From the NCBI GenBank assembly GCA_949316235.1, contig OX438757.1:16927505-16991504 (forward strand): DNA of 64,000 nucleotides. The letters are read 5' to 3'. Source of the stretch: Oegoconia quadripuncta (Eukaryota; Arthropoda; Insecta; Lepidoptera; Autostichidae). Below, in pieces: positions 46,068-56,848 of this stretch. A model generated the notes under the pieces. It saw only the letters and a list, made by a program, of their open reading frames with translations. It ran no database searches and had not been told where the DNA came from. The position numbers were made by a program, and so were the translations under genes. Positions within the stretch are counted from its first letter, which is position 1. Each line of letters starts with the position of its first letter.

Positions 46068-47549
46068 ATTATGCCGGTTAATGGATTGACCTAATTTTTA
46101 AATTTTTTACCGTTCCGTTCTTCAATAGGAAAAGGAGCATCCTTCTAAAATACATGTCATACATGGTTAATATACTTACACACTTCGCTCTCCCAGTATA
46201 AATAAATAAATAATGTTGACTGATTATTCATCATTATTCACTTATCTTCTAAATCATACGTTGTCTTCTATCATTAATGCTGAGTACATTTGTAATTGGT
46301 AGACATATAAGAACTGTACCACAAACCATGCCACATCGAATTATAATATATGTACTACTGTTAATGTACCTAAAGTAAATAAATAAATAAATGTCTATCT
46401 GACAGTAATAGCCGTTTATCTCCAAAAGGCAACGCAAGGCATATTTTATTTTTCCGCCTGGCCAGCTACCACCATTTTATCTCAGGCCGCCGTCAAGCAG
46501 CAATGTTGATAGCATTGTTGAATTCCAGCTGTTTGAGATAAGATATTCAGTCCTATAAATAAGTTGGGACTTCTGGATGAGCGCTCTTCCACCGTAAACC
46601 TTATCTTCACTTAACATGTGATGTGATTGAAGTCAAGTTTATTCATAAAAGAGCTGGTTTTGAGGAACATATCTGAAGAATTTGCGATAATAGAGCATTT
46701 CCCCATTCTTTCCAAAACTGCTGTAAATAACCCAACAGTAGTTTAGTACCTACACAACTTAGATCTGGAGCTCTACAAGATTTTCTTTTATAAAAGAAAC
46801 AATAAAAGGAATAGTTCGTAAATGGAACGTGGTAACGTATTTTACCGCAACAATTTTTTTGACTAAAGTTTCATAAAGACCGCAGCCGAGAAAGTCAGAA
46901 ATAGTGGAAACCTAAAATAATACTTAGTTTCGATGTAATTAAATAATTATATTGAAAAATAACTATCGGGGCTCGTGTTTGATACTTGGCCATTGTTCAG
47001 CAAAGATTATACGTCTGATTACATATATCACATTGCTTTCACATTTCTTTCTTTCTTTTTTCTTTAATACCTTCAAGTACCCTAATGTTATCATTAATTC
47101 ACAAAAATTTAATACGATAACATAATGAGCGAGCAGTGTGCATGTGTCAAATTAACTGGTTATTGTCGGTTAAAATCTGAAGTAATCGAGTTGGTATTTA
47201 AATAATTCTTGTAATAACTAGATTTCCTTTCGAATTATTAATAATAATAAACATAATGTATGCATCTGTTACACAGTACGTTTTCATGCTGATAATTTGT
47301 TCCTTATTATTTCTCTAATTGGTTAATTAATATTAGCTAAGATAATGATTTATCATCATGGACAGTTGAAACCCTTTTAGAATATAAATATTGTATCACT
47401 TTAATTTTAAATTAATAGGCTTAGTAAATTATAACTTCTTACAATTTAACAGTCACCCTATTCGGCATTACACTTTTATATTGTGATGTGACGTATCCAA
47501 AAAAATGCTATATAGAAAGTGTCTTGAAATTTCGCCGCCACACACACAA
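46068..47549. other. Intergenic DNA upstream of tRNA-Tyr
   Basis: Apart from the SINE D remnant (46455-46655), AT-rich sequence with no recognisable exon, RNA or element. Confidence 0.45.
46455..46655 (+). mobile_element. SINE D 3' part, diverged
   Basis: GCCTGGCCAGCTACCACCAT to AAGTCAAGTTTATTCATAAA; many substitutions. Confidence 0.7.
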
Positions 47550-47641
47550 CCTTCGATAGCTCAGTTGGTAGAGCGGTGGACTGTAGAAGGCAAAAAGTTA
47601 AAGACATCCATAGGTCGCTGGTTCAAATCCGGCTCGAAGGA
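47550..47641 (+). tRNA. tRNA-Tyr (anticodon GTA) with intron
   Basis: A complete cloverleaf: acceptor CCTTCGA pairs with TCGAAGG, the A box is TAGCTCAGTTGG, the B box GGTTCAAATCC, and the discriminator is A. The anticodon loop CTGTAGA is split after the G by a 19-nt intron (47587-47605), the usual place for eukaryotic tRNA-Tyr introns. The mature length is 73 nt. A T run at 47643-47649 provides the Pol III terminator. Confidence 0.95.
47587..47605 (+). other. tRNA-Tyr intron
   Basis: 19-nt canonical tRNA intron, one base 3' of the anticodon, removed by the tRNA splicing endonuclease. It is purine-rich. Removing it restores the 7-nt anticodon loop. Confidence 0.9.
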
Positions 47642-48133
47642 ATTTTTTTATATTTTTTGCTTCAAATGGGATATCCTTTTTTGTGTTTGTTTTGTTTATT
47701 GTATTTATATTTTCTGAATATCTTAAGTTTATCTAATCCAAATTCATAATTATGTGAATCTTACAATTTTAAATATAGTACCTTACCTACTAACATATAG
47801 AGGAATAACACTACACCGAACTACTAATAACTCTTAATTGTTACGTTTTAATTAATTCCTATTTAGTAAGTAAAGTGCTTAATTTTCTTATTTATATTTT
47901 TTTAAAAGATCCATACCCTTTTACTAAATTCCTTGTCTCATACCTACATAGGTTATTTATTATTCTTGATCAATCAGCCTCATAACAAAAAAAAAACTAA
48001 AAGGGCAGAAACGTCTAATTTTTAATTTTCAAGAATAATAATTATCATATGAAAAATTAATGATTTATTTAAATAAAATTACAACAGGGAAATTGAATTA
48101 TTTCATTACATTAAAAACAAAAAAAGACAAGAT

Positions 48134-48206
48134 TGTTTCCGCCCGGGATCGAACCGGGGGCCTTGTGCGTGTGAAGCACACGTGATAACCGCTACACTAC
48201 GGAAAC
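48134..48206 (-). tRNA. tRNA-Val (anticodon CAC)
   Basis: 73-nt cloverleaf read on the minus strand: acceptor GTTTCCG/CGGAAAC, D arm TAGTGTAGCGGTTATCAC, anticodon loop TTCACAC, T arm with B box GGTTCGATCCC, and discriminator A. No intron. A run of T follows on the minus strand (48126-48119 region), fitting Pol III termination. It converges with the tRNA-Tyr gene about 0.5 kb away. Confidence 0.95.
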
Positions 48207-48348
48207 TTGATAACCTCGGCCGAAAATATCAACTACGTTCTACACTCCAAAATAGATTTTATAACAATACCAGTTGAGACACTCAGCGCCATCTACATTT
48301 TATCGAACATAACAATTAAAAGTTGTTTAGTGTTTGAAATAGACTTAC

Positions 48349-48568
48349 CTTTGAGATGCGCTGGGGATTTAACACAAAAGACACTGAAAAGAGCGGTAAG
48401 GAGTTGTAGCGAGCCGCGGGCGCCTACCACAGAAGGCGCAAAAGGAGCGGTTGTTTGCGAAATGTCACCATGGCTTTTATAGTGGTACAAATTATCATTG
48501 ACCACCCGCTGAATGGGTTCATTACGGTCGTCGTAGGGTGTGTTTATGTCTAGTAATCGGGATCCCAC
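48349..48568 (-). promoter_or_regulatory. Possible first exon with TATA box, minus strand
   Basis: TATAAAAG at 48481-48474 on the minus strand is followed about 125 nt later by a strong donor (CAAAG|GTAAGT at 48349). An open frame from an ATG at 48568 also runs through the donor (about 73 codons, low complexity, no known domain). Either a 5' untranslated exon downstream of the TATA box, or a coding first exon; the tRNA-Val gene would lie in its intron. Confidence 0.3.
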
Positions 48569-48705
48569 CCTGTTTTCATGTCATTTTCTCCTGATACCTA
48601 AATTTCCGTGTCATTACTTCGGCGATTGTTTGGCTTTCTATGCTATTCATTGCTGGCCTAATAGGTACTGTAGAAATGTTTGTGGTTAGAATGAATCGCT
48701 CCATA

Positions 48706-48905
48706 GAAACTTCACCATTGGTGTAGTAGGTAGTGGCCCTGCCATCGGAATCCATGGTTGTGTGTTCGATTCCGCTATTGTGTGATGTGATGAATGAAAC
48801 AGTATTTTCGTGTCACGTTTATGTAAACTTTTATGTAAATTTATCCGTTATCTAGTATCCAGAGTAACAGTTGGATTTAGGTCGTTATTGTAATTGGTAT
48901 TAGCG
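48706..48905 (+). mobile_element. SINE B, strongly diverged
   Basis: CACCATTGGTGTAGTAGGTAG head, a degraded B box and GTTATCTAGTATCCAGAGTA in the body. Confidence 0.6.
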
Positions 48906-49026
48906 ATGTTTGATGAAAATTGTCCGAAACACTAATGATCTCATCCAAATTACCATCCAATTATGTTAAACGCTAAATATTTTCGAAAAGGTTTAACCGG
49001 TTTTCATTAAATTACCATACATTACT

Positions 49027-49345
49027 AAGGGTCATCATCATCAGCCAGTAAACATCCCACTGCAGGAATATAGGCCTTCCCTTGTAACAATATGAGGGAG
49101 TATGGGCCGTAGTCCACGCTGGCCCAATGCGGCTTGGGGACTTCACATGCCTTTGAATTTTTATTTCGCAGGTATGCAGGTTTCCTCACGATGTTTTCCT
49201 TCACCGTTTAAGAGCAGTCGGTTAAATACACATAAGTAATTAAATTAAATTTAAAAACTATGTGGCACATGGCCTGCCTGGTAATTGAACCCTGACCTCC
49301 TAAATTGGGAGACCGCGTTTTAACCGCTGAGCCACCGACGCTATG
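49027..49345 (-). mobile_element. SINE C, minus strand, full copy
   Basis: Begins CATCATCATCAGCCAGTAAA, contains GGGAGACCGCGTTTTAACCG and ends at GAGCCACCGACGC. Confidence 0.9.
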
Positions 49346-49514
49346 ATAGGTACATCCGGATAAAAACTGGACACATACACAAGTCTCAAACACATAACCC
49401 TCTGTTGCCGTCCACCCCGAGTTTCCTGCTCGTACTTTTCTGAAGTACATAGCAGCCTTGAATGAGCGTGCATGACGTTTACAGAGGTTTTTTTTTTAAC
49501 TTACGAAATAAATT

Positions 49515-49770
49515 TTGTTTGGTGGTAGGCCATTTTAAATGTCCGCCTGGCTAGCTACCACCATCTTATCTAAATCTGCCGCCAAACAGCAATGTTAGTA
49601 GCATTGTTGTGTTCCGGTTGTCACAGATAACCCGATAAGATAAGATAGCCAGTTCCCCAAATATTTGGGTTTCCGGGTCAGTACGCTTCCACCTTCGGCC
49701 TCAGCTTCACTTAACATCAGGTGTGATTTAGATCAAGTGTTAATCCAATGTGTATAAAAAAAAACTGGAT
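49515..49770 (+). mobile_element. SINE D without head
   Basis: TTTGGTGGTAGGCCATTTTA to GTGTATAAAAAAAAACTGG, with a 12-bp duplication in GATAAGATAAGATAG. It ends just before the dead mariner. Confidence 0.82.
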
Positions 49771-50024
49771 TTTTTTGATATCTATACATTCAGTCAAAAA
49801 AGTGTCGGGAATTGATGATTTGTTTATGGTTCCAAATTTTTTTTTTGTTAGATTGGCACAACTGTTTTCCATTTTGGCGCGGAGTTTCAGTTGCATCTGT
49901 TATTTATATTAAATACGTGTATTGCGAATTTTCTATTGGACAAAAACATCAAGGCAAAGAGTTTGTCTTCAATTTTCTATCGCCAATGGAATTTCGTGTT
50001 AGGAGTCACTGAAAATGTTACACT

Positions 50025-50212
50025 GTGCGAAGTGCGAGTTTTGTCTCGTTTTTAACTTTACCATCGCGTTTGTGTTTACGAAAAAAGTATCTATGAAAAA
50101 AAATCGTTTTGCAAACTATCCGCTAGAGGCGCTGCACATTTCTTCATACAAATCGTCACGTAAACGTGAACGCGGTAGTAAAGTTAAGTCGAAACAAAAC
50201 TCACACTCCGCC
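50025..50212. mobile_element. Palindromic element K, copy inside the dead mariner
   Basis: About 190-bp near-perfect fold-back. The left arm (GCGAAGTGCGAGTTTTG, then CTTTACCATCGCGTT) is answered on the right by its inverse. It splits the mariner reading frame just before the YGES motif, so it came in after the mariner. Confidence 0.8.
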
Positions 50213-50667
50213 GAAGGCTTACGGTGAATCGACTTTATCCAAAACACGTTTTTATGAGTCGTACAAAGCGTTCAAAAGAGGTCGAGATGTGGTGGAAGAT
50301 TTGCCTCGCTCTGGTAGGCCATCAACGTCTGAACCTAAAGTTAACATCGCAAAAGTGAAGGAATAGTGACTGAAAAGCCTCATTCAACTTTGAGAGGGCC
50401 GCCGAACTTTCTTTCTCACGAGTCGATCCGTAAGATTTAAGAGAGAAAATTCGACGAAAAAGGTCAGATTTGTGGCAAGAAAATTCTTGGATTTTGCACC
50501 ACGATAATGCGCCTACGCACAAGGCCATCATTGTGAACGATTTTTTCTTCAAAAACTCAACAAATACCATCGAGCAACCACCTTATTCACCAGATATGAC
50601 TCCAGGCGACTTCTTTCTTTACCTATACTCAAATTACCACTTCGTGGCAGTCGTCGTGGCGAGAACT

Positions 50668-50959
50668 GAGGGCGGTTTGTGAGTTTTGTTTCGACTTAAC
50701 TTTACTATCGCGTTTATTTATTTATGTATATATATATTTATTTATTTATAGTTTATTGTACACTAATCATAAAAACAGTACAGCAATAAAGAGGATGTAC
50801 AAAGGTGCACGTTCACGTTTACGTGACGATTTGTATGAAGAAATGTGCAGCGCCTCTAACGGATAGTTTGCAAAATTATTTTTTTCATAGATACTTTTTG
50901 CGTAAACGCGAGCGCGATGGTAAAGTTAAAAACGAGACAAAATTCGCACCTCACACACT
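50668..50959. mobile_element. Palindromic element K, second copy inside the dead mariner
   Basis: Same arms as the copy at 50025, in the 3' part of the mariner. It is itself lengthened by an AT-rich insert at about 50712-50805 that resembles other low-complexity repeat tails in the window. Confidence 0.7.
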
Positions 50960-51146
50960 GAACTCAATTCCGGAAAAGGCGTTTAAAAAATGATTTTATG
51001 ATTGGATTATTCGTTGGCGCAAGTGTATCGTTTCTGAAGCAGAGCATACTTTTAATGTGATGTGAAAAATAAATTTAGATGAATAACTAACATTTTGTGT
51101 ATTAATGATCTTCTCACGGTACTTTCTTGACAGAATAGTCTAAAGC

Positions 51147-51455
51147 CCGTATTAATAAACCATTATCAAGATTGAGAACAGTCTCGTGATCGGTCTCAAG
51201 TAAACGTGTTGATTAATAAACCTAACTTGAGAACTGAAACGCGCGTGCTTACTCAAGCAGTTATTCACTTGAGAGTTTCACGTATTTATAAATGAAACTC
51301 AACACTATCATTCATTCGCCGCTGAGGCGAATACTTGAGAAGTGATCTCGGCTGAGTAGACCTCAAGATTGGTTTATAAATTAGCACGGAGCTTGAGATA
51401 GCGTCAACTATCTCGGGTGATACAGCCTCAAGACTTGTATTGAGATTGGTTTTTT
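51147..51455. mobile_element. Element J, nearly full copy
   Basis: GCCCGTATTAATAAACCATT to TTGTATTGAGATTGG, about 310 bp, with matching inverted ends weakened at the right. It lies 12 bp from the dead mariner. Confidence 0.78.
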
Positions 51456-51852
51456 AATAAGTAATTTTTTAGGTAAATGAGTAATTACAATAACCATACT
51501 CTACATTTCAAATTTGCCTAATTGTATTCTATTGTTATCATCAAAAATTATTGTAAATTATTATTTTGCGCAATAAAGAGTAGATATTTGTATTGTATTG
51601 CATTGCATTGCATTTTGTATTGTAGAAAGGCGCTACATTGCAAGAGCATCGAGCAATGTATTCACCAGGGATATTAAGATACGCGTATAAGATACCCGTT
51701 GATGTGAGACCACCTACGTCACTTGAGTGATTATGGTGCGGACGGTAAAGGGGGATGCGTTGTGTTAGCGGTGGTGAGGTCGTGTTTTCCACGATTTCAC
51801 AATCTGGTAATAATGACGTGTAAGATCCAACGTATCTAAGTATATGTATAGT

Positions 51853-52227
51853 GGTGTCGATTCGGATGTACACCAACTATAAACTAAAACCAGTTTTAGA
51901 GTGGTGCCGTCGCATCGTACTGTTCCAAGGAGAAAGAGACAATACTATTTTAAAACTAGTTATAGTTTAGTTGGTGTACATCCGAATCGACACCAATATC
52001 CTGCCATTATTAAGCTTCAAAAGTCAGAATGCACAAATTATAAGAATTCTAAAGAAAATTGCAACTTCACTCGCCGAGATCCCGCCAAAAAGCAACTTTT
52101 TCTTTCTTTCTAATGTGAGCCCCTTGAGTCGAAGGCTGAATACGCCCTTTCAGCCTGAGCGGCATGGCGCAGTTACACATCACATGGTTTTAGTTTAGTT
52201 TAGTTGATGTACATCCGAATCGACACC
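51853..52227. mobile_element. Element L, composite copy
   Basis: A 142-bp palindrome (51853-51994) with both L ends, then a repeat F fragment (51996-52187), then a third L end closing at 52227. The outer ends are flanked by AGT (51850-51852 and 52228-52230), suggesting that the whole composite moved or that an L element captured repeat F. Confidence 0.65.
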
Positions 52228-52294
52228 AGTGTTATGTTTGAGTAATAGGTATATGTTAGTACCTACATGTAATACTATACTAACTTTACTAACT

Positions 52295-52530
52295 ATTATC
52301 TAACTAATATTATAAATGCGAAAGTTTGGATGTTTCTTTGTTGGCTCAATCACTGCAAAACGGATGAACGGATTTGGATGAAATTTGGAATATAGGTAGA
52401 ATATACCCTGGATTAAGACATAGGATAGATTTTATCCCGATAAAGTGAGTAATCCCCGCGGGATAAACAAATTTCCGCGATAAAGTAGTTCTACGCAGGC
52501 GAAGCCGCGGGCGGAAAGCTAGTATGTAAT
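52295..52530 (+). repeat. Repeat I, best copy
   Basis: AATATTATAAATGCGAAAGT, GGATTTGGATGAAATTTGG and GCAGGCGAAGCCGCGGGCGG. Other copies: 25056-25225, 25655-25960 (minus strand), 33603-33825, 35200-35290 (minus), 37300-37505 and 37800-37995 (minus). A very common insect repeat type whose class I cannot settle. Confidence 0.65.
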
Positions 52531-52679
52531 ATATTTTGACGTAGTTTTAATGGATCTGCATCCTTATTTAGTATCCACAATCGGTCGTCATCATGATACT
52601 TCCTCCAATGCAAAGCGATAGGAGAGGCTTATATCCATGTGCTGTTAATGTGAATGCTTTTTCAATAAGGTTCCTGATG

Positions 52680-52990
52680 AGATGACATACAAAATTATCC
52701 TTTCAATAAATTTAAAGATACTATAAAACAGAAACTTATTAAGAAAGCATATTATAAAACATCAGACTATTTAGATGATAATATCCTTGGACATAACCAG
52801 CTCGTTCACATACCAGGCTATTTCGCAATGAATAATGAAATATAAAAACCTATTTGTAATATAAATACCTGTTTTTAAAAGAGCAACCCTTCGAGTTTCT
52901 TGTTTGTTCTTCTCGGGGGAAAATTGCATTTTGAACAAGCAGTAGCTTATGTGTAAAAAATGAAAAATGACTATTTTAAGTTACCCTGTG
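52680..52990 (+). repeat. LINE 3' tail copy upstream of the TYSND1-like gene
   Basis: Shares AAAGATACTATAAAACAGAA, CATACCAGGCTATTTC and GAACAAGCAGTAGCTTA with 54230-54560. Confidence 0.75.
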
Positions 52991-53213
52991 TACATACATA
53001 CATAAAGTCACGCCTTTTTGCAGTAGGGGTAGGCAGAGACCACAGACTTCCACTTGCTACGATCCTGACACAACTTCTTTTGCTTCATTCACTCTCATAA
53101 AAATTGTTCATACATGCTCGTCCTTGTACCTATAAAATAAAACTTTGCCTAGCACATTGCTGATAAAACGGGTCCCCAAACCCAGTGAGGTGTAATCGAC
53201 CCTTGACACCCTT

Positions 53214-53408
53214 ATGCTTGAAACAGAAACTCATTACAATATTCCTGATGTTCCAGCCTCAAACATGTCAGTTGAAGGCGTGATGGTCTCGTACAACTAC
53301 TCCGAAGACGGGGAGCTGGCCAACATTCTCACCGTAGCCGCTTCGGGCATCAAGTTTTCGAAACGATGGGTATTGACCCATGGCTCCATACTCTCACCAT
53401 TGAAACAG
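53214..53408 (+). CDS. TYSND1-like protein, exon 1 of the visible part
   Basis: 65 codons from the ATG at 53214, with an in-frame TAA at 53193 just upstream. The peptide has 'GVMVSYN', then an Ala-Ser-Gly-Ile stretch and 'WVLTHGSIL'. This order resembles the N-terminal, protease-like half of the peroxisomal leader-peptide processing protease TYSND1, which has GCMVS, a CSGVI-like stretch and VLCHGG in the human protein (from memory). The frame joins exon 2 in phase 0 only if the exon ends at CAG|GCAAGT, a GC donor with the extended consensus typical of GC-AG introns. The TYSND1 identity is inferred from weak, ordered motifs. That this is a real coding exon is better supported, by base composition and phase. 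Confidence 0.6.
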
Positions 53409-53569
53409 GCAAGTATTTATCCCTATTATTAAATATTATTTGGAAGAGTCCAGGAGCCGCAAGCCGTGGAGTTTTAGCCTTTTATTAGTTGCAAGTCCCA
53501 GAACAATATATTAAATATTTTGTATTTTATACCGGCACCACACATAGATTATATTTGCACCAAGTCTTT

Positions 53570-53835
53570 TCAGGTTCAGTGGTTAAGACGTGGTCCGGGT
53601 TCGATTCCATGTACCAATGAGTTTTATAATAAATTACTTATGTGCATTTATCAGACTGCTTTACGTTCGTTTACGGCGAAGTAAAACATCGTGAGGAAAT
53701 TCTAAGGCATCTGAAGTCCCTGAACCCGCATTGGGCCACCCTCTTGGGCCAGTGGACTATGGCCCATACTCCCTCATTATATGAGGGAAGGCCTATATCC
53801 CTGCAGTGGGATGTTTACCGGCTGACATGATGATA
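53570..53835 (+). mobile_element. SINE C in intron 1 of the TYSND1-like gene
   Basis: Head shortened (TCAGTGGTTAAGACGTGGTC), body with TGGGCCAGTGGACTATGGCC and an end ATGATGATAG. Confidence 0.82.
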
Positions 53836-54229
53836 GTCTTTGAACCAATACACCAATGTGAGGATTTGTCTTGGATATATACTAATATAAACTCAACCCG
53901 CACTGTGTCGGTTTTTTGTACACAAACAAAGACGAAGGAAGTGAAGGGGGTAGGCGGGCGGGTAACTTGGATCCAACGTCGCTTCTCGATACCTACATTG
54001 GTTACATCAGTCCGCGTTTAACAACGCGCAAACATAAACTCGCCGATTGCTGAATGGTCAAATGAGCAAGTGTTGGAGTTTATAGAACTGTACCGAGGAG
54101 AAGCTCCACTGAAAACCAGCGTTGTAGTAGTTTTTCCTCTTGACTACAACCTATGCTGATTGATACCACTTTGCGACCCTTTTTTCCAATATATTATGTT
54201 GTATTATGTAGTACATACCACCTGATTAC

Positions 54230-54560
54230 CACTAAATAAAGATACCATGAAACAGAAACTTATTAACAAATCATATTATAAAATATCAGACTATTTAGAT
54301 GATAATCATCCCTGGACTCAGACCGTTCGCATGCCAGGCTATTTCACAATTAATAATGAAATATAAAAACCTTTTTGTAATATAATAATAACATTTATGT
54401 CAAATCAAAGCCTGATTTTAAAAGAGCAACCCTTCGAGTTTCTTGCTTGTTCTTCTCAGGGGTAAAATTGCATTTCAAACAAGCAGTAGCTTAAAAAATG
54501 TAAAATTTACTATTTTAAGTGTAACTCTGTGTACCTACAAAATAAAGCATTTTTGACTTT
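54230..54560 (+). repeat. LINE 3' tail copy in intron 1 of the TYSND1-like gene
   Basis: Close relative of 52680-52990, ending GCATTTTTGACTTTG. The two copies lie in the same orientation about 1.5 kb apart on either side of exon 1. Confidence 0.75.
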
Positions 54561-55113
54561 GCGGATGCGACTTATGTGACCTGCAAGTAACATCAGGATA
54601 CACTAAAGTATGTGTGTACTACAGCCGTACAAATGGGTCATAGCTCAGTGTGTATAATTGCTCAGAGAGCAAAACACTGATTTTCAGCTATTACCCACGA
54701 GGAGACACTGCACTGGTACAAAAGAGAACAACCAAACAAGCATATTTTACTGTGCGCGTCAGTGAATAATGTCACGTAGGTATATGTGTATTCAAATGCA
54801 GTATAGGTACTCAAATAGATACAGATACACTGTCGGTTACTGTACATTGGAATAAATAAGTAAATAAATATGCGAATTAGCTTACAAAAGATTGAGACAA
54901 CGACATACATACATAATTAAGATTCAATAATAAAATAAAACGGATCACTAGGTGCTCAAAATGTCAAATGGTCAATCAACTTTTACAATGAAATCAACTC
55001 TGAAGCCAAATGTTTCCTAGAATCATCACCTATTTATCGCGAAAGTTGGACGATGTAGCTCGTAAAATATCTGCAGGTATATCAGAACGAGCTTATAAGT
55101 AAATATATTACAG

Positions 55114-55322
55114 GTCCATGCCATAAAAAATGCAAAAGGCAAACCAATCCTTACCGAAGAATTCTACGACAACCTGCCAGAGATCCACGTTACCTGCGAG
55201 AAGGGGGACTCGAAGAGCCCAAGCGTTTACGAGTGCGTGGAGAGACTGAGCAGAGAAAGAAGCATGGACAACAACGTTGACCTGGAACATAGCAGCTATC
55301 AGATTAGGATATTGACAGGCAG
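55114..55322 (+). CDS. TYSND1-like protein, exon 2
   Basis: 209-nt exon between a TTACAG acceptor and AG|GTAAGG donor. It starts in phase 0 and ends two bases into an Arg codon. The peptide includes 'LPEIHVTCEKG', comparable in position to a DLRLHV segment of human TYSND1 (from memory), followed by a charged linker and 'YQIRILTG'. Codon use is richer in G and C than the surrounding intron, as expected for coding sequence. The preceding 1.7-kb intron holds a SINE C copy and a LINE tail. Confidence 0.62.
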
Positions 55323-55439
55323 GTAAGGTGCAGTATTTCTCGGCCAATAACAGCCACTAATAAGTACTTACCTACGTAATAATGACCCATTAAAGAAAAA
55401 GAAGAGAAAAGTTTGTTTTTTCTTTTTATAATTTTTTTC

Positions 55440-55755
55440 TTTTTTATGCACAACGGGTTAGTTAGCACTTGGCCTCAATCACACTTGATGTTAAGTGAAG
55501 ATGAGGCCGAAGCTGGAAGCGTACTGACCCGGAAATGTTTAACTACTCGGTTTGGTTGGTGATAGGGCATTTTATATATCCGCCGCCAAGCAGCAATATT
55601 AATAGCATTGTTATGTTCCGGTGGTCAGAGATAAGATATTCAGCCCCCCCAATTGTGTTGGGGTTTCCGGGTGAGTACGATTCCACCTTCGACCTCGTCT
55701 TCACTTAACATCAGGTGTGATTGAGGCCAAGTACGAACCCGTTGTTCATAAAAAA
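55440..55755. mobile_element. Two SINE D pieces head to head in intron 2 of the TYSND1-like gene
   Basis: A minus-strand 3' end (55443-55532) meets a plus-strand body (55535-55755) at TGTTTAACTACTCGG. This leaves a long inverted pairing potential inside the intron between exons 2 and 3. Confidence 0.75.
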
Positions 55756-56118
55756 AAGAACTAATCACCTTTACAATTATTTTTTATCTTCTTATTTATG
55801 ATTAACTTAAAAAAATCGTATTTGCAATTTTTCAAGCTTCTGGATATACTTTTAAAAGTAAGGCCATTGCAGTCAAGGGCTTAACTCAATATTAAGTCTA
55901 CTAAGGATATAGATTTTAGGGTACTAGAGGGATAATTTCTTTTCAGCCCACGATGGGCGCCACTTAGTTTGAAATGAAAAGGATAGTGAAACGTTATTAG
56001 TAGTAGTTTAGGACTTATTCCCTCCGCTTACGGCTTAGATTTCATTACTCTGTACTTCAGATATAGGATAAGATACAATAGCCTACCACCCATTGAAATT
56101 CGTAACGTAATCTTCCAG

Positions 56119-56282
56119 AATATGCCACGTTTGGCAGTGCCCTATCCTGGACCGGTGCGTGGACGACATCCTGTACAGTTGGACTATTGGACACCGCGAC
56201 GGTGATATGGAGAAGCAGACGCAGCTCGGCAAGGCGCTGCTCTCTGTCTTCGTGTTGATTGACTTGGAGAGCGACGACAGAG
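56119..56282 (+). CDS. TYSND1-like protein, exon 3
   Basis: 164-nt exon after a TCTTCCAG acceptor, ending GACAGAG|GTACTT. It completes the Arg codon of exon 2 and ends in phase 1. The peptide reads 'ICHVWQCPILDRCVDD' then 'YSWTIGHRDGD', an amphipathic linker and 'LGKALLSVFVLIDLES'. The order (Cys-Pro, a Trp about 13 residues later, then a hydrophobic strand) parallels the middle of human TYSND1 as remembered. The next exon must start with two bases of a codon; no convincing one was found before 58.4 kb. The catalytic His/Asp/Ser region is not in these exons. Confidence 0.62.
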
Positions 56283-56296
56283 GTACTTTAGTACTT

Positions 56297-56640
56297 AATT
56301 AACCGCCTCCGTGGCCCAATATAAACAACATTGGGCTTATGATTCGGAGGTCGCGGGTTCGATCCCCATGGGGTACATGTTTAAGTACTCGGTTTGGTTG
56401 GTGGTAGGGCATTTCAAATGTCTGCCTGGCTATCTACCACCATCTCATCTAAATCTGCCGCCAAGCAGCAATATTAATAGCATTGATGTGTTCCGGTTGT
56501 CAGTCAGAGATAGATAGCCAGTCCTCCAAATGTGTTGGGGTTTCTGGGTCAGTACGCTTCCACCTTTGGCTTTATCTTCACTTAACGTCAGGTGTGATTG
56601 AGGTCAAGTACTATCCCGTAGTGCATAACTAAAAAGAAAT
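56297..56640 (+). mobile_element. SINE D immediately after exon 3 of the TYSND1-like gene
   Basis: Full copy from TTAACCGCCTCCGTGGCCC to AGTGCATAACTAAAAAG. It begins only about 14 bp after the exon 3 donor. Confidence 0.88.
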
Positions 56641-56848
56641 GCTGCCGATAGGTGGCGATGTAGGTTTTTATAACACACGTGGATGTGAGGTAGATAGATA
56701 CACATACAAAAATATTCGACGCAACAATCATTCTGCTTAGTGTTATTCTTATAAGGTATTTGGCTAGAACTCTCGCGCTCGCCCCCCCTCTCCCGACAAA
56801 CATAAAAAGTCCTATTCGCACATCAACAGTATCCATTTTAAACAAAAT

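Larger units (their letters stand above)
49787..51135 (+). pseudogene. Dead mariner with two nested palindromic insertions
   Basis: Ends carry related inverted repeats (left CAGTCAAAAAAGTGTCGGGAA; right, inverted, CTGTCAAGAAAGTACCG) next to TA. Recognisable transposase pieces survive: a helix-turn-helix part near 50215-50365 ('YGESTLSKTRFYESYKAFKRG' split by a stop soon after), a catalytic part near 50461-50620 ('HHDNAPTHKA' and 'YSPDMTPGDFF') and the C-terminal Trp-Arg region near 51000-51085. Stops, frame changes and a missing middle part make it non-coding. Two palindromic K elements interrupt it at about 50025-50212 and 50668-50959. It is a different mariner lineage copy from the intact one. 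Confidence 0.85.

Noticed and set aside
47505..47717. 70-codon open frame across the tRNA-Tyr gene
   Set aside because: The tRNA explains the conserved part; the frame is chance.
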